Of a stretch of DNA of 39,963 bases, positions 24,249 through 32,221 are shown piece after piece. The first letter of the stretch is position 1. Every line of letters starts with the position of its first letter. The stretch comes from Saccharibacillus sp. CPCC 101409 (GTDB taxonomy: Bacteria; Bacillota; Bacilli; Paenibacillales; Paenibacillaceae), in the NCBI RefSeq assembly GCF_030518235.1, contig NZ_JAULSA010000028.1, positions 1-39,963 on the forward strand. The letters run 5' to 3'. The notes under the pieces are model-generated. The model had not been told where the DNA came from and did no database searches. It saw nothing but the letters and a program-made list of their open reading frames with translations. A program made the translations under genes and the position numbers.

Positions 24249-24289
24249 AGTCAATCACTCCTATAGTTGAATACGTTCTCTCCGTAATA

Positions 24290-24318
24290 ACTATAACGTT
24301 TTCGACACAAAGCGGCAA
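24290..24318 (-). promoter_or_regulatory. Probable sigma-A promoter of the GH2 gene
   Basis: Minus strand TTGCCG (24313-24318), 17-base spacer, TATAGT (24290-24295), about 40 bases before the start and just after the reductase stop codon. Confidence 0.5.
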
Positions 24319-24343
24319 TTCCTTTGTCGACAGCGTTTGCCGC

Positions 24344-25369
24344 TCAGGCGCGGCGTTCGCGGTCGAACCAGAAACCCGCGTAAGGCGCCGGCTCTTCCAG
24401 GTGCTCGCCAAGCTGTTCGGCGGCTTCGCGCGCCCAGAACGGGCTGCGCAGCAGCGGTCGCCCGATCGCGATCAGATCGGCGCTGCCCGCCCGCAGAATC
24501 TTTTCCGCCTGCGGTCCGGTCGTAATCAACCCGACGGCCGCGGTGGGAAGTCCCGCTTCGCGGCGGATTGCGTCCGCATACGGAACCTGATAGCCGGGAT
24601 GGATCGAAGGCGGCGGCTCGGGATGAATGCCTCCGCTGCTCGCGTCGATCAGATCGACGCCCTGAAGCTTCATTCGCTTGGCATATTCGATCGTATCGCC
24701 GATGCGATTGCCGGTTTCTCCGTATTCGTCTGCCGATACGCGCACGAACAGCGCTCCGGGCCAACGGCTGCGCACGGCGTCGATTGTTTCTTGCAGCATC
24801 CGGTAGCGTCCTTCGACCGAACCGCCGTATCGGTCCTCGCGTCGATTGGTGTGAATCGACAGGAAGTCGTTCAGCAGATAACCGTGCGCGGCGTGCAGCT
24901 CGATCGCGTCCACGCCGGCCCGCGCCGCCCGCGCGGCGGCTTCGCCGAAATCGCGAACGATGCCCTCGATTTCTCCGGAGGACAGCTCCCGGCTCGGCGC
25001 GCCGCGATGCGGAAGCCCGGAAGCGGACACGGTTTTGTCCGCGAAGTCCGATTTGCGTCCGGCATGCCAGAGCTGGATGCCGACTTTCGAGCCCTGGGCA
25101 TGCAGCGCATCGACCAGGCGGCGCAGCGCCGGAATCTGTTCGTCGCTCCACAGGCCGAGCGAGCCTTTTCCCCGCCCGGCTTCCGCAACGGCGGTTACCT
25201 CCAGCATAATCAGGCCGACCTGGCCCAGCGCTCTTGCGCCGTAGTGCAGCAGATGCCAGTCGGCGGCTTTCCCGTCGTCTCCGGCCGAGACCGTCCCCAT
25301 CGGGGACATCATGATTCTATTTTTGAGTTCCAGACTGCCGATTTTTAGCGGACTGAACAGCAAGCTCAT
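24344..25369 (-). CDS. Old yellow enzyme-type NADPH:flavin oxidoreductase (YqjM-like)
   Basis: 341 residues, an FMN-binding TIM barrel close to Bacillus YqjM/NamA. Conserved: LKNRIMMSPM at the start, IQLWHAGRK, the substrate-binding HAAHGYLL, and C-terminal GLITTGPQAEKIL with LIAIGRPLLRSPFWAR. It would reduce activated C=C bonds with NADPH. Compared from memory with YqjM, the residues that tune the flavin, Cys26 and Tyr28 (MCMYS), are Gly25 and Val27 here (MGTVS), which should alter its redox behaviour or ligand range. Start ATG with AAAGGAGGAG upstream. Divergent from an Lrp-type regulator, its likely controller. Confidence 0.9.
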   Translation of the reverse strand: MSLLFSPLKIGSLELKNRIMMSPMGTVSAGDDGKAADWHLLHYGARALGQVGLIMLEVTAVAEAGRGKGSLGLWSDEQIPALRRLVDALHAQGSKVGIQLWHAGRKSDFADKTVSASGLPHRGAPSRELSSGEIEGIVRDFGEAAARAARAGVDAIELHAAHGYLLNDFLSIHTNRREDRYGGSVEGRYRMLQETIDAVRSRWPGALFVRVSADEYGETGNRIGDTIEYAKRMKLQGVDLIDASSGGIHPEPPPSIHPGYQVPYADAIRREAGLPTAAVGLITTGPQAEKILRAGSADLIAIGRPLLRSPFWAREAAEQLGEHLEEPAPYAGFWFDRERRA

Positions 25370-25517
25370 TGTTCTCTCCTCCTTTTTGGGTACAGCCTTT
25401 ATTTTAGAGAGAAAAGATGCTAATTTGAATAAATCGATTGCGGGATAATACTCGTAAAACCTTTTTTATTTCGGTATATTGGCGCGAATGCTTTATAAAT
25501 TTAAAGGAGGCGGGAAA

Positions 25518-25955
25518 ATGGATCGTACGGACGCGGAAATTATAGGGACGCTGCAATTACAGGGGAGAATTTCGATGAAAGAGCTGGGCGCGCAGGTGGG
25601 CTTGTCGCAGCCCGCCGTAACCGAGCGGGTGCGCAAGCTGGAGGAACGAGGCATGATCGACCATTATAGCGCCGTCGTATCGCCGGCCAAGATCGGCAGG
25701 TCGATCACCGCCTACCTCATGTTTTTAACCAAAGACTGCGAGAAACTGGTGGAATTCTGCCGCCGATCACCCGAGCTGACGGAATGCCACCGGATCAGCG
25801 GACAGTACAATTTTTTGCTGAAAGTGGTGACCGAATCGCTGCATACGCTCGAACTGTTCACCAATGCCTGCGGCAAGTACGGCGATTCCGTAACCCTGGT
25901 CGTGATGTCCACGCCGATCGAGAATCAGCCGCTGCTTCCGGTCATTGCCGATTAA
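25518..25955 (+). CDS. Lrp/AsnC family regulator
   Basis: 145 residues. N-terminal helix-turn-helix (MDRTDAEIIGTLQLQGRIS, MKELGAQVGLSQPAVTERVRKLEERG) and C-terminal RAM/AsnC ligand domain (about 65-140) with the ECHRISGQYNFLLKV strand-loop. These proteins form octamers and bind amino acids or related ligands. Start ATG 25518 with AAAGGAGG at good spacing; an ATG at 25479 lies before that signal and is rejected. Divergent from the reductase by 148 bases that hold AT-rich promoter-like sequence but no clear dyad I can assign. Confidence 0.9.
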   Translation: MDRTDAEIIGTLQLQGRISMKELGAQVGLSQPAVTERVRKLEERGMIDHYSAVVSPAKIGRSITAYLMFLTKDCEKLVEFCRRSPELTECHRISGQYNFLLKVVTESLHTLELFTNACGKYGDSVTLVVMSTPIENQPLLPVIAD

Positions 25956-26028
25956 CGGCATCAGCCGGAAGCGGAAGCCGCCGGAACTCTGCCGACGACG
26001 ATACGTAAACGCGGCGGCGGCCCGATTT

Positions 26029-27324
26029 TCACAAAATCGTCAGCCACGCATACAGCCCCAGCAGCGTCAGAACCAAAGCCGGAACCGTCAGGATGACGCC
26101 GATCTTGAAATACGTTCCCCACGAGATCCGGATGCCTTTGCCCGCCAGCACATGCAGCCATAGCAGCGTGGACAGCGAGCCGATCGGCGTGACTTTGGGA
26201 CCGAGATCGGAACCGATCACATTGGCGTAAACCAGCGCTTCGTGCAGACGGCCTCCGACATCGGCGGTATCGATCGCCAGCGAACCGATCAGCACGGCCG
26301 GCAGATTGTTGGTAACGGACGACAGAAGCGCGGCCAGAAAGCCCATGCCCATCGTCGCGGCCAGCATTCCTTCGCCGGCAAACGCGTTAATCAATTCCGC
26401 CAGCGCGTCGGTCAGGCCCGCGTTGCGCAGACCGTACACGACGACATACATCCCGATGGAGAAAAAAACGATCGACCACGGCGACGCTTTGAGCACGCCC
26501 GGAACCGAAACGGCCGGACTGCGGCGAGACAGCAGCAGAAAGACGATGGCGATCGCGCCCACGATAAACGATACCGGGATGCCGAGCGATTCTCCCGTCA
26601 AATAACCGACCAGCATCAGACCGAGCACAATCCAGGAGATTCGGAACAGCCGAATGTCGCGGATCGCTTCGGACGGCTGTTTGAGCCCTCTGTCGTCGAA
26701 CCGTTTCGGGATGCTGCGCCGGAAGAACGCATACAGCACAAGAGTGCTGGACGCCAGCGCGAACAGCGTCGGAACGATCATGCGCGCCGCGTACTCCATA
26801 AACCCGATGCCGAAAAAATCCGCCGATACGATATTGACCAGATTGCTGATTACAAGCGGCATCGAGGTGGCGTCGGCGATAAAGCCGCCCGCGATAATAA
26901 ACGGGAACACGTTCTTCTCGTCCAGCTTGAGCGAGCGCACCATCGCCAGCACGATCGGCGTCAGGATCAGCGCCGCTCCGTCATTGGCGAAGAATGCCGA
27001 TACCGCCGCGCCGAGCAGGATCAGGTACAGGAACATGCGCACGCCGCTGCCTTTCGCCGCGCGGGCCATATGCAGCGCGGCCCATTCGAACAGCCCGATC
27101 CGGTCGAGCACGAGCGAGACGAGAATGATGCCGACAAGCGCCAGTGTCGCATTCCAGACCACCCCCGTGACCCCGACTACGTCGTGCCAGTCCACCGCGC
27201 CGACGATCAGCGCCGCTGCGGCGCCTCCGCAGGCCGACCAGCCGATCGGCAGACCGCGGGGCTGGCGAATCACAAGAAACAAAGTAACGATAAAGATCAA
27301 ACCGGCCCAGACTGCAGCATGCAC
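26029..27324 (-). CDS. ArsB-type anion permease
   Basis: 431 residues, about eleven membrane helices, of the ArsB/ion transporter superfamily. Family signatures: [18 protein letters not shown] in the first half, [13 protein letters not shown] and [23 protein letters not shown] in the second half, the paired hairpin regions for substrate. The size fits arsenite exporter ArsB and YdfA-like proteins. There is no arsR, arsC or acr3 beside it, so arsenite export is only a family-based suggestion. Start GTG 27324 with GGAGG seven bases upstream. Convergent with the Lrp gene, 73 bases between stops, no terminator seen. Confidence 0.85.
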   Translation of the reverse strand: MHAAVWAGLIFIVTLFLVIRQPRGLPIGWSACGGAAAALIVGAVDWHDVVGVTGVVWNATLALVGIILVSLVLDRIGLFEWAALHMARAAKGSGVRMFLYLILLGAAVSAFFANDGAALILTPIVLAMVRSLKLDEKNVFPFIIAGGFIADATSMPLVISNLVNIVSADFFGIGFMEYAARMIVPTLFALASSTLVLYAFFRRSIPKRFDDRGLKQPSEAIRDIRLFRISWIVLGLMLVGYLTGESLGIPVSFIVGAIAIVFLLLSRRSPAVSVPGVLKASPWSIVFFSIGMYVVVYGLRNAGLTDALAELINAFAGEGMLAATMGMGFLAALLSSVTNNLPAVLIGSLAIDTADVGGRLHEALVYANVIGSDLGPKVTPIGSLSTLLWLHVLAGKGIRISWGTYFKIGVILTVPALVLTLLGLYAWLTIL

Positions 27325-27466
27325 ACGACAACCTCCGTTTTTTCAGCGAACGTATTCTATAAGTAACACGCGAAGGGCCGTTTCTGAAACGTGGAGGCGA
27401 AAACGACAAAAGAGGCGCCTTAAAGCGCCTCCAGAGTGTCGAGAAAGTCCTAGTACTGCGTATCAC

Positions 27467-28096
27467 TTAAATTTCAGGGTACAATCGTTTGAGACGGATT
27501 CGGGCATCTTGGGTGGTAAATTGCCAATCCACAGTAGCCTGTGCCGCATTTCGGTCCGATTGCCAAGCGGCTACACGCGAGATCATATCGGCTTTGGTTG
27601 CGACATAACCGGATAACGCTTGTCGGCTTAATACGCCAATCTCGATTTCAGCCATGTTTAACCAACTCCCATGTTTGGGCGTGTAATGAATCTCCAGCTT
27701 GCTTGCCAGCCGTTTGGCTGCTGCGGGCTCAAAAGCTTCATAGAGCGAACCCAGGCTATGGGTGTTCAGATTATCCATGACCAGTACGATTCGCTCTGCA
27801 TCGGGATACTGGACGTCCACAAGTTCCTGAATACATGCGGCGAAATCGACGCGTTTACGCGTGTCACTCACGCGCACATAGCGCTTGGCTTCAAGCGGTG
27901 CAAACATCATGAATAGATTCACGACGCCATTTCGTTTGTATTCGTAATCCACTCGCTTTGGCGAACCCGGCGCGGCAGGCGTGGAAGGTCGAGTTTCCAG
28001 GGTGAGCTGTCGATTGGTTTCGTCCAAACAAATTAATGGACGTTTAGGGTCATAGGGACGTCGGTAGACATCCAGAACGTCCTCCATATGAGCCAC
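27467..28096 (-). CDS. IS630-family transposase, C-terminal DDE part (orfB)
   Basis: 209 residues counted from the first ATG, but normally made as a fusion with the upstream frame. The DDE catalytic residues are Asp25 (LICLDETNR), Asp108 (LVMDNLNTHS) and Glu150 (GSWLNMAEIE), so the enzyme appears intact. The frame is open upstream to the A8 run at 28151-28158, where a -1 slip from orfA gives a continuous protein; no ribosome site fits the ATG at 28096. Confidence 0.9.
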   Translation of the reverse strand: MAHMEDVLDVYRRPYDPKRPLICLDETNRQLTLETRPSTPAAPGSPKRVDYEYKRNGVVNLFMMFAPLEAKRYVRVSDTRKRVDFAACIQELVDVQYPDAERIVLVMDNLNTHSLGSLYEAFEPAAAKRLASKLEIHYTPKHGSWLNMAEIEIGVLSRQALSGYVATKADMISRVAAWQSDRNAAQATVDWQFTTQDARIRLKRLYPEI

Positions 28097-28134
28097 AAAC
28101 TCCCCGGAGGCTTCCGGGATGCACCACTGCTTCT

Positions 28135-28590
28135 TTAACCAAGGCTTAAGTTGATTTTTTTTAGCATCCGTTGGACGGTCATCGGCGAAATCTCATCGAC
28201 AATTTCACATTCAACCATTCGATTGGCGAGCATTCGAACCGACCACTTGCTATAGCCTTCTGGCGCTTCGCTGCAAGCTAGCGCAATCAATTTCGCTTCG
28301 GTATCTCCGTCGAACTTCATCTTACGATTCGTTTGTTTTTCGCGCTCCAACGCCGTTTCAAAGCCTTTTTCGACCAACCGTTTTCGCAAATTTCGAACGG
28401 TAGTTATACTCGTATGATAAGCTTCTGCAATTTGGGCGTCCGACCAGGAAGGGCCAAGTTCGCTTTCGTCGGCTTGGAGCAGCATGTGAGCGTGTCTGAT
28501 TTTGTAACCGGCCACTTTACCGGTTTGGATCAATTGTTCAAGTTGTGTCCGTTCATCTTGGCTTAATTCGACAACCCATCTTTTTTGCAT
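28135..28590 (-). CDS. IS630-family transposase, N-terminal HTH part (orfA)
   Basis: 151 residues with a paired helix-turn-helix that binds the element ends (IQTGKVAGYKIRHAHMLL; DAQIAEAYHTSITTVRNLRKRL; then a second domain with YSKWSVRMLANRMVE). Start ATG 28590 with GAGGTG six bases upstream; GTG 28599 overlaps that site. It ends at 28135, shortly after CTA-AAA-AAA-ATC, an eight-A slippery run; a -1 shift there joins orfB. Confidence 0.88.
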   Translation of the reverse strand: MQKRWVVELSQDERTQLEQLIQTGKVAGYKIRHAHMLLQADESELGPSWSDAQIAEAYHTSITTVRNLRKRLVEKGFETALEREKQTNRKMKFDGDTEAKLIALACSEAPEGYSKWSVRMLANRMVECEIVDEISPMTVQRMLKKINLSLG

Positions 28591-28896
28591 CGTCAGCACC
28601 TCAAATCTGTTTTATTAGATTTATCGGCGTTTAAGACCTCAACTATTAATTCCTTTGGATACGCAGTACTAGTCGTAAAACAGCCATAAAGGCTGCGGAG
28701 AAAATTCGTTAGCGTAGGCTTCCGACGTGACTTTCTTCGAAAGTCTTTAGGTCGCTTGTTGAAACCAGGAAGTTTGATTGGATTTCAGTGGAATCTTCCC
28801 GGTTTCAAAGGCGAACGCCAGGTCTCCTACACGAAATTTTCTCCTCCGCTTATTGGCTTTTCATCAAACCAGACTTTCTCGACATGTTGAGGCGCT

Positions 28897-29142
28897 CTAA
28901 AGCGCCTCTTCGATCCTGTCGTTCTCCGCTCCGCCCTCATCGCCCCGGTACTCCAATACGTCGCCCGGCTGGCAGTCGAGCGCCCGGCAGATCGCGTTCA
29001 GGGTGGCCAGCCGGATCGCTTTGGCTTTGCCGTTTTTGAGGATCGACAGGTTGGCCAGCGTGATGCCGACGCGCTCGGCCAGCTCGGTTACGCTCATTTT
29101 GCGCTTGGCCAGCATGACGTCGATATTGATGATTATTGCCAT
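28897..29142 (-). CDS. XRE-family regulator (YozG type)
   Basis: 81 residues, a single Cro/CI helix-turn-helix at about 5-65: MLAKRKMSVTELAERVGI, LANLSILKNGKAKAIRLATL, LDCQPGDVLEY. Small regulators of this type are paired with a DUF2975 membrane protein, as in B. subtilis YoaS-YozG, and the same pairing occurs here 25 bases upstream. The last codons (EEAL and stop) lie inside the terminal hairpin of the inverted-repeat element, so the C-terminal tail may have been shaped by that insertion. Confidence 0.9.
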   Translation of the reverse strand: MAIIINIDVMLAKRKMSVTELAERVGITLANLSILKNGKAKAIRLATLNAICRALDCQPGDVLEYRGDEGGAENDRIEEAL

Positions 29143-29167
29143 ATTCGTCCGTCCCCGCCCTCTCCGC

Positions 29168-29641
29168 TCAAATCGTCAGCTCGTTCTCCCGCTGCAGTTC
29201 GCTCCCGCGCTCTAACAGCTTTTGCAGCAGAGCGGCGCAGGTCACAACGGTCAGCGACAGCAGGATAATCGTCAGCCCCGCCAGCACGATGCCGGGATGC
29301 AGCGCACTTTGCGTAAACAAGAACGCCATGCCCGCGATATACAACGCCGCGATTATCAGCGCGCAGCGGCGGATGAAAACGAGTATGGCCGCCGAGGCTG
29401 CCGGGAACGAGATTCCGCCGCGCAGTTCGCCGAGAAGCCGGATGGCGCGATGGATCGCCAGGAGGAACGGAACCGCCGTCGCATACAGGCCGAGCAGGAC
29501 GGGAAGCTTCAAATAAGCAAATTCCGGAAATCGGGCACCCGCCAGCGCCGCCTGGGCCGGCAGCCAGAATATGCAAAGACCGATGACCGTCAAGCCGATT
29601 GCGGCAACGAGCGTTTGGAGAAAAGGAATGGCGATTTTCAT
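29168..29641 (-). CDS. DUF2975 membrane protein
   Basis: 157 residues with four membrane helices (about 5-30, 44-64, 85-108, 118-145), the DUF2975 layout. Function unknown; it is co-transcribed with the XRE regulator and may act with it as a sensor or anti-regulator. Start ATG 29641 with AAGGAGG nine bases upstream. A clear promoter and a 16-bp palindrome precede it. Confidence 0.85.
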   Translation of the reverse strand: MKIAIPFLQTLVAAIGLTVIGLCIFWLPAQAALAGARFPEFAYLKLPVLLGLYATAVPFLLAIHRAIRLLGELRGGISFPAASAAILVFIRRCALIIAALYIAGMAFLFTQSALHPGIVLAGLTIILLSLTVVTCAALLQKLLERGSELQRENELTI

Positions 29642-29691
29642 GGATAACGACCTCCTTCAACATGGAAGATATTTCGGTCCCGGTTGAAAAG

Positions 29692-29720
29692 AGTATATTC
29701 TTTTATTTATCGTTTTGCAA
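29692..29720 (-). promoter_or_regulatory. Promoter of the DUF2975-XRE operon
   Basis: Minus strand TTGCAA (29715-29720), 17-base spacer, TATACT (29692-29697). The -35 overlaps the palindrome at 29718-29733. Confidence 0.65.
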
Positions 29721-29733
29721 TAAATATTTATTG
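29718..29733. promoter_or_regulatory. Candidate operator, perfect 16-bp palindrome
   Basis: CAATAAATATTTATTG, overlapping the -35 box of the XRE operon; a natural site for the XRE protein to regulate its own operon. Confidence 0.5.
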
Positions 29734-29768
29734 ATTTATAATCATGGATTTCTCTAATCCGATTGAAA

Positions 29769-31001
29769 TCAGGTTGCTTTTTTCAGCTTCAGCGTCCGGT
29801 TCACCTGTTCCGAACTCAGCAGCATCAGCGCGACCAGCAGCAGCGAGACGGCGGGAAACCAGCCGATTCCGGCCAGTCCGGCGAATACGCCGAACAGCGG
29901 AGGCAGCAGCGTGGTTCCGGTGTAAGCCACCGCCATCTGATAGCCCATCAGCCGCGCGGAATTTTCCCGTCCGAACCGGGCCGGCGTCTCGTGCAGCAGG
30001 CCCGGATAGATCGGAGCCAATCCGATGCCGATCAGCATAAAGCCGGCGAGCGTCAGGGTGTCCGGCAGCGGAATCAGCAGCAGGAGCGCGCCGAGCGCCG
30101 CGATCAGCTGGCCGGCCAGGATCAGCACCCGGTTGTTGACTTTCAGCGTGATAAAGCCCGTAATCAGCCGGCCCAGCGTGATCCCGCCGTAATACAGCGA
30201 GATCCAGCCGGCGGCCGTCTGGGCGGACACGCCGCGCGAACCGACCAGGAAGCTCGCGCCCCACAGTCCGACCGTCGTCTCGACGCCGCAGTAGAACAGA
30301 AACGCCAGCAGCGACATTTTGACGCCGCGAAGGCGCAGCGGATGGACGGGCGTTTTCGGCTGGCGGCGCGCAAGATCGAGTTCTTCCGGCGTCAGTCCGG
30401 CGTCTTCGGGCTCGATCGCCGCCGCGCCGTCGTCTTTCTCTCCGTGCAGGGCGGCGACTTTGCGCCACAGCGGCAGCGTCGCCAGCAGCACGACCACCAG
30501 TCCGAACTGGATCAGCGCAACGGCCGTATACCCCTGTCTCCAGGAATCGTGTTCTTTGATAAAAAAAGACATCAGGATCGGGCCGAGCGTCGCGCCGACG
30601 CCCCAGAAGCAGTGCAGCCAGCTCATATGGTGCGCTTTGTAATGCGTCGCCACGTAGTGGTTCAGCCCCGCGTCGACCGCACCCGCGCCGAGCCCGAGCG
30701 GAATCGCCAGCAGCACCAGCCAGCCCAGAGACGGCGCAAACGAAAATCCCAGCAGCGCCCCGGCGGTCATCAAGCAGCTGATCAGCGTCACAAGTCCGGT
30801 GCCGAGCCGCTCGATAATCTTTCCGCTCGCCAGGCTCGATACGATGGTGCCGGCGGCGATGGTCATCGACAGAAGTCCGGCCGATTCCAGCGGCGCGCCA
30901 AGATCCGGCTGCATGACCGGCCAGGCCGAGCCCAGCAGCGAGTCCGGCAGGCCGAGGCTGATAAAAGCCAGATAAATCACGATCAGAAACCAGGTTGCCA
31001 T
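29769..31001 (-). CDS. MFS transporter, probable sugar permease
   Basis: 410 residues, twelve predicted helices with a polar central loop (about 185-225). It resembles FucP/YfkF-like major facilitators (ISLGLPDSLLGSAWPVM at the start; SWLHCFWGVGATLGP; GFMLIGIGLAPIYPGLLHETP). Partner proteins of ROK regulators are usually sugar transporters. Start ATG 31001 with AAAGGACTG upstream, lying inside the 3' end of the ROK gene (19-base overlap), so they form one operon. The sugar is unknown. Confidence 0.85.
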   Translation of the reverse strand: MATWFLIVIYLAFISLGLPDSLLGSAWPVMQPDLGAPLESAGLLSMTIAAGTIVSSLASGKIIERLGTGLVTLISCLMTAGALLGFSFAPSLGWLVLLAIPLGLGAGAVDAGLNHYVATHYKAHHMSWLHCFWGVGATLGPILMSFFIKEHDSWRQGYTAVALIQFGLVVVLLATLPLWRKVAALHGEKDDGAAAIEPEDAGLTPEELDLARRQPKTPVHPLRLRGVKMSLLAFLFYCGVETTVGLWGASFLVGSRGVSAQTAAGWISLYYGGITLGRLITGFITLKVNNRVLILAGQLIAALGALLLLIPLPDTLTLAGFMLIGIGLAPIYPGLLHETPARFGRENSARLMGYQMAVAYTGTTLLPPLFGVFAGLAGIGWFPAVSLLLVALMLLSSEQVNRTLKLKKAT

Positions 31002-32047
31002 ACATTCAGTCCTTTCCGCGTGTCCGTATGATGGAGAAGACGTTCCAGCGCGCCGAGCGCAAGCGCCGTCAGCCCATGGGAAAAGTCGTCCGAGAAATTG
31101 CGGCTCCAGTATATTTCCGGAGCGGCGGGCAGTTCGGAGCTTTCAAGTTCTTCGGCCCAGATCCGCGCCCAGCCGGCCGGGGCTTCCGCTTCTTCGCCGC
31201 GATCCCGATACAGCACGATCCGGTCCGGCGCCAGAACGGCGGTCAGGATACGGACCAGCCGGGCGATCACTTGCAGCAGTTCTTCGCCCTGCGGAGGAGC
31301 CGCCCAATCGACATCCAGCGGCAGGAATTTGATCTCCCCCGCCATGCCGCTGCGGCCCGGCACGATCCGGCCGTCGAGCGAAATGCCCATGCCGGGAGGG
31401 TACTTCTCCGGAAAGTAAATGCCCAGCACCAGCCGCCCCTCTTCCGGCTCGTCTTCGCGGCGCAGCCCCGCTTCGTATCCGCGCACCGCCGCGTTGACGT
31501 CGTTCTCCACCAGCACCGGCAGCCCGAATCGTTCTTCCAGCAGCGCCGCCGGATTGACGTCGCGCAGCCTCTCGTGGCTGCTGACCGTAATGCGCCCGTC
31601 CACGGTCTGCCCCGGAATGCCGAGCGCAAGAACGCGCACAGCCGGAAACCGTTCCAGCAGCCGCCCGATCCAGCGGAGCAGGCTTTCCGTATTCAGCGCA
31701 TCGAACGGCTTCTGTTCGCGCAGCAGCGAATCGCCGCGCAGATCGACGACCGACGCAAATACCGTATCCCGCCCTTCGCGCTCGTGCAGATGCAGCACCA
31801 GCGCCAGGCTGTACGCGTACTCGAAACGATAAACCGAAGCGGGCCTTCCGCCCGTCGAAGGAGCGAGCGCTTCCTCGGTCAGCTCCCCCCGCTCCGCCAG
31901 CTCGCGCACCAGCGCGGCGATCGTGACGACGCTGAGGCCGGTTTCCGCGGACAGCTGCGGTTTGGTCGCCGTTTCCAGTCTTCGCATCGCCCGCCGCACC
32001 GCGTTCAGATTGATTTCTTTCATCAGGCCGGTGTCCGCCCGTCCCAT
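30983..32047 (-). CDS. ROK-family transcriptional regulator
   Basis: 354 residues. N-terminal winged helix (NLNAVRRAMRRLETATKPQLSAETGLS, VVTIAALVRELAERG) then the ROK sugar-kinase-like domain with LGIPGQTVDG, VENDVNAAVRGYEAG and GISLDGRIVPGRSGMAGEIKFLP. The zinc-binding CxCGxxGCxE cluster of true ROK kinases is not present, which fits a regulator of the XylR/NagC group with altered sugar binding. I chose ATG 32047, six bases after AAGGAGG; an ATG two codons earlier overlaps that site. It would control itself and the overlapping transporter gene. Confidence 0.88.
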   Translation of the reverse strand: MGRADTGLMKEINLNAVRRAMRRLETATKPQLSAETGLSVVTIAALVRELAERGELTEEALAPSTGGRPASVYRFEYAYSLALVLHLHEREGRDTVFASVVDLRGDSLLREQKPFDALNTESLLRWIGRLLERFPAVRVLALGIPGQTVDGRITVSSHERLRDVNPAALLEERFGLPVLVENDVNAAVRGYEAGLRREDEPEEGRLVLGIYFPEKYPPGMGISLDGRIVPGRSGMAGEIKFLPLDVDWAAPPQGEELLQVIARLVRILTAVLAPDRIVLYRDRGEEAEAPAGWARIWAEELESSELPAAPEIYWSRNFSDDFSHGLTALALGALERLLHHTDTRKGLNVWQPGF

Positions 32048-32074
32048 AGTCATCCTCCTTGCGCAAACATAATA

Positions 32075-32104
32075 AATATCCTTTAAAAAGTGTCTCTGGA
32101 TATT
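32075..32104. promoter_or_regulatory. Candidate ROK operator
   Basis: AATATCC (32075-32081) and GGATATT (32098-32104) face each other 16 bases apart just upstream of the ROK start, an arrangement typical of autoregulated sugar operons. Confidence 0.4.
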
Positions 32105-32168
32105 TTGCACCGAAACGGAACGCTTGTCAACCGACAATCGCAAAGCCGTTTCAAACAAACGGAAACGC

Positions 32169-32200
32169 AAAAAAAGCCGCCTTCTTCTTCAAGAGGCGGC
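32169..32200 (-). terminator. Terminator after the isochorismatase gene
   Basis: Stem GCCGCCT (32176-32182) with AGGCGGC (32194-32200), then seven T on the minus strand. Confidence 0.85.
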
Positions 32201-32221
32201 ACGAAAATATTCGGTCCTGAT

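Larger units (their letters stand above)
27453..28669 (-). mobile_element. IS630-family insertion sequence
   Basis: A 1217-bp element. Terminal inverted repeats GTACTGCGTATC (27453-27464) and GATACGCAGTAC (28658-28669), flanked by TA at 27451-27452 and 28670-28671, the target duplication of IS630/Tc1-mariner elements. It encodes a transposase in two overlapping frames on the minus strand. The empty target can be recognised in the related sequence at 131-144 (TTTTACGA, one base, TAGGA). Confidence 0.92.
27412..28908. repeat. Long inverted-repeat element, interrupted by the IS630 copy
   Basis: Without the IS (27453-28669) and one TA, 278 bases remain that fold into one long hairpin. Both ends carry a small hairpin GAGGCGC...GCGCCTC (27412-27431, 28889-28908). 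Next inward, TGTCGAGAAAGTC (27437-27449) faces its exact complement (28872-28884); GCGGAGAAAATTCG (from 28695) faces the complement at 28827-28849; GAAACCAGGAAG (28761-28772) faces CTTCCCGGTTTC (28795-28806) at the centre. Local hairpins occur within the arms, e.g. GACTTTC-TTC-GAAAGTC (28729-28745). No reading frame is seen. The right end overlaps the last codons of the XRE gene. Could be a MITE-like repeat or structured RNA gene. Confidence 0.7.

Noticed and set aside
21330..24266. A 978-codon open frame opposite the GH2 gene
   Set aside because: It is the antisense shadow of a high-GC gene; the minus-strand product has GH2 catalytic motifs and the plus frame is rich in Arg/His/Gln with no recognisable fold or ribosome site.
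27412..27431. A simple terminator for genes flanking the IS
   Set aside because: The same hairpin ends both arms of the inverted-repeat element, so it is better explained as part of that element, although it may also stop transcription.
30983..32047. Active ROK sugar kinase
   Set aside because: It has a winged-helix N-terminus and lacks the zinc-binding cysteine cluster, so it is a regulator.
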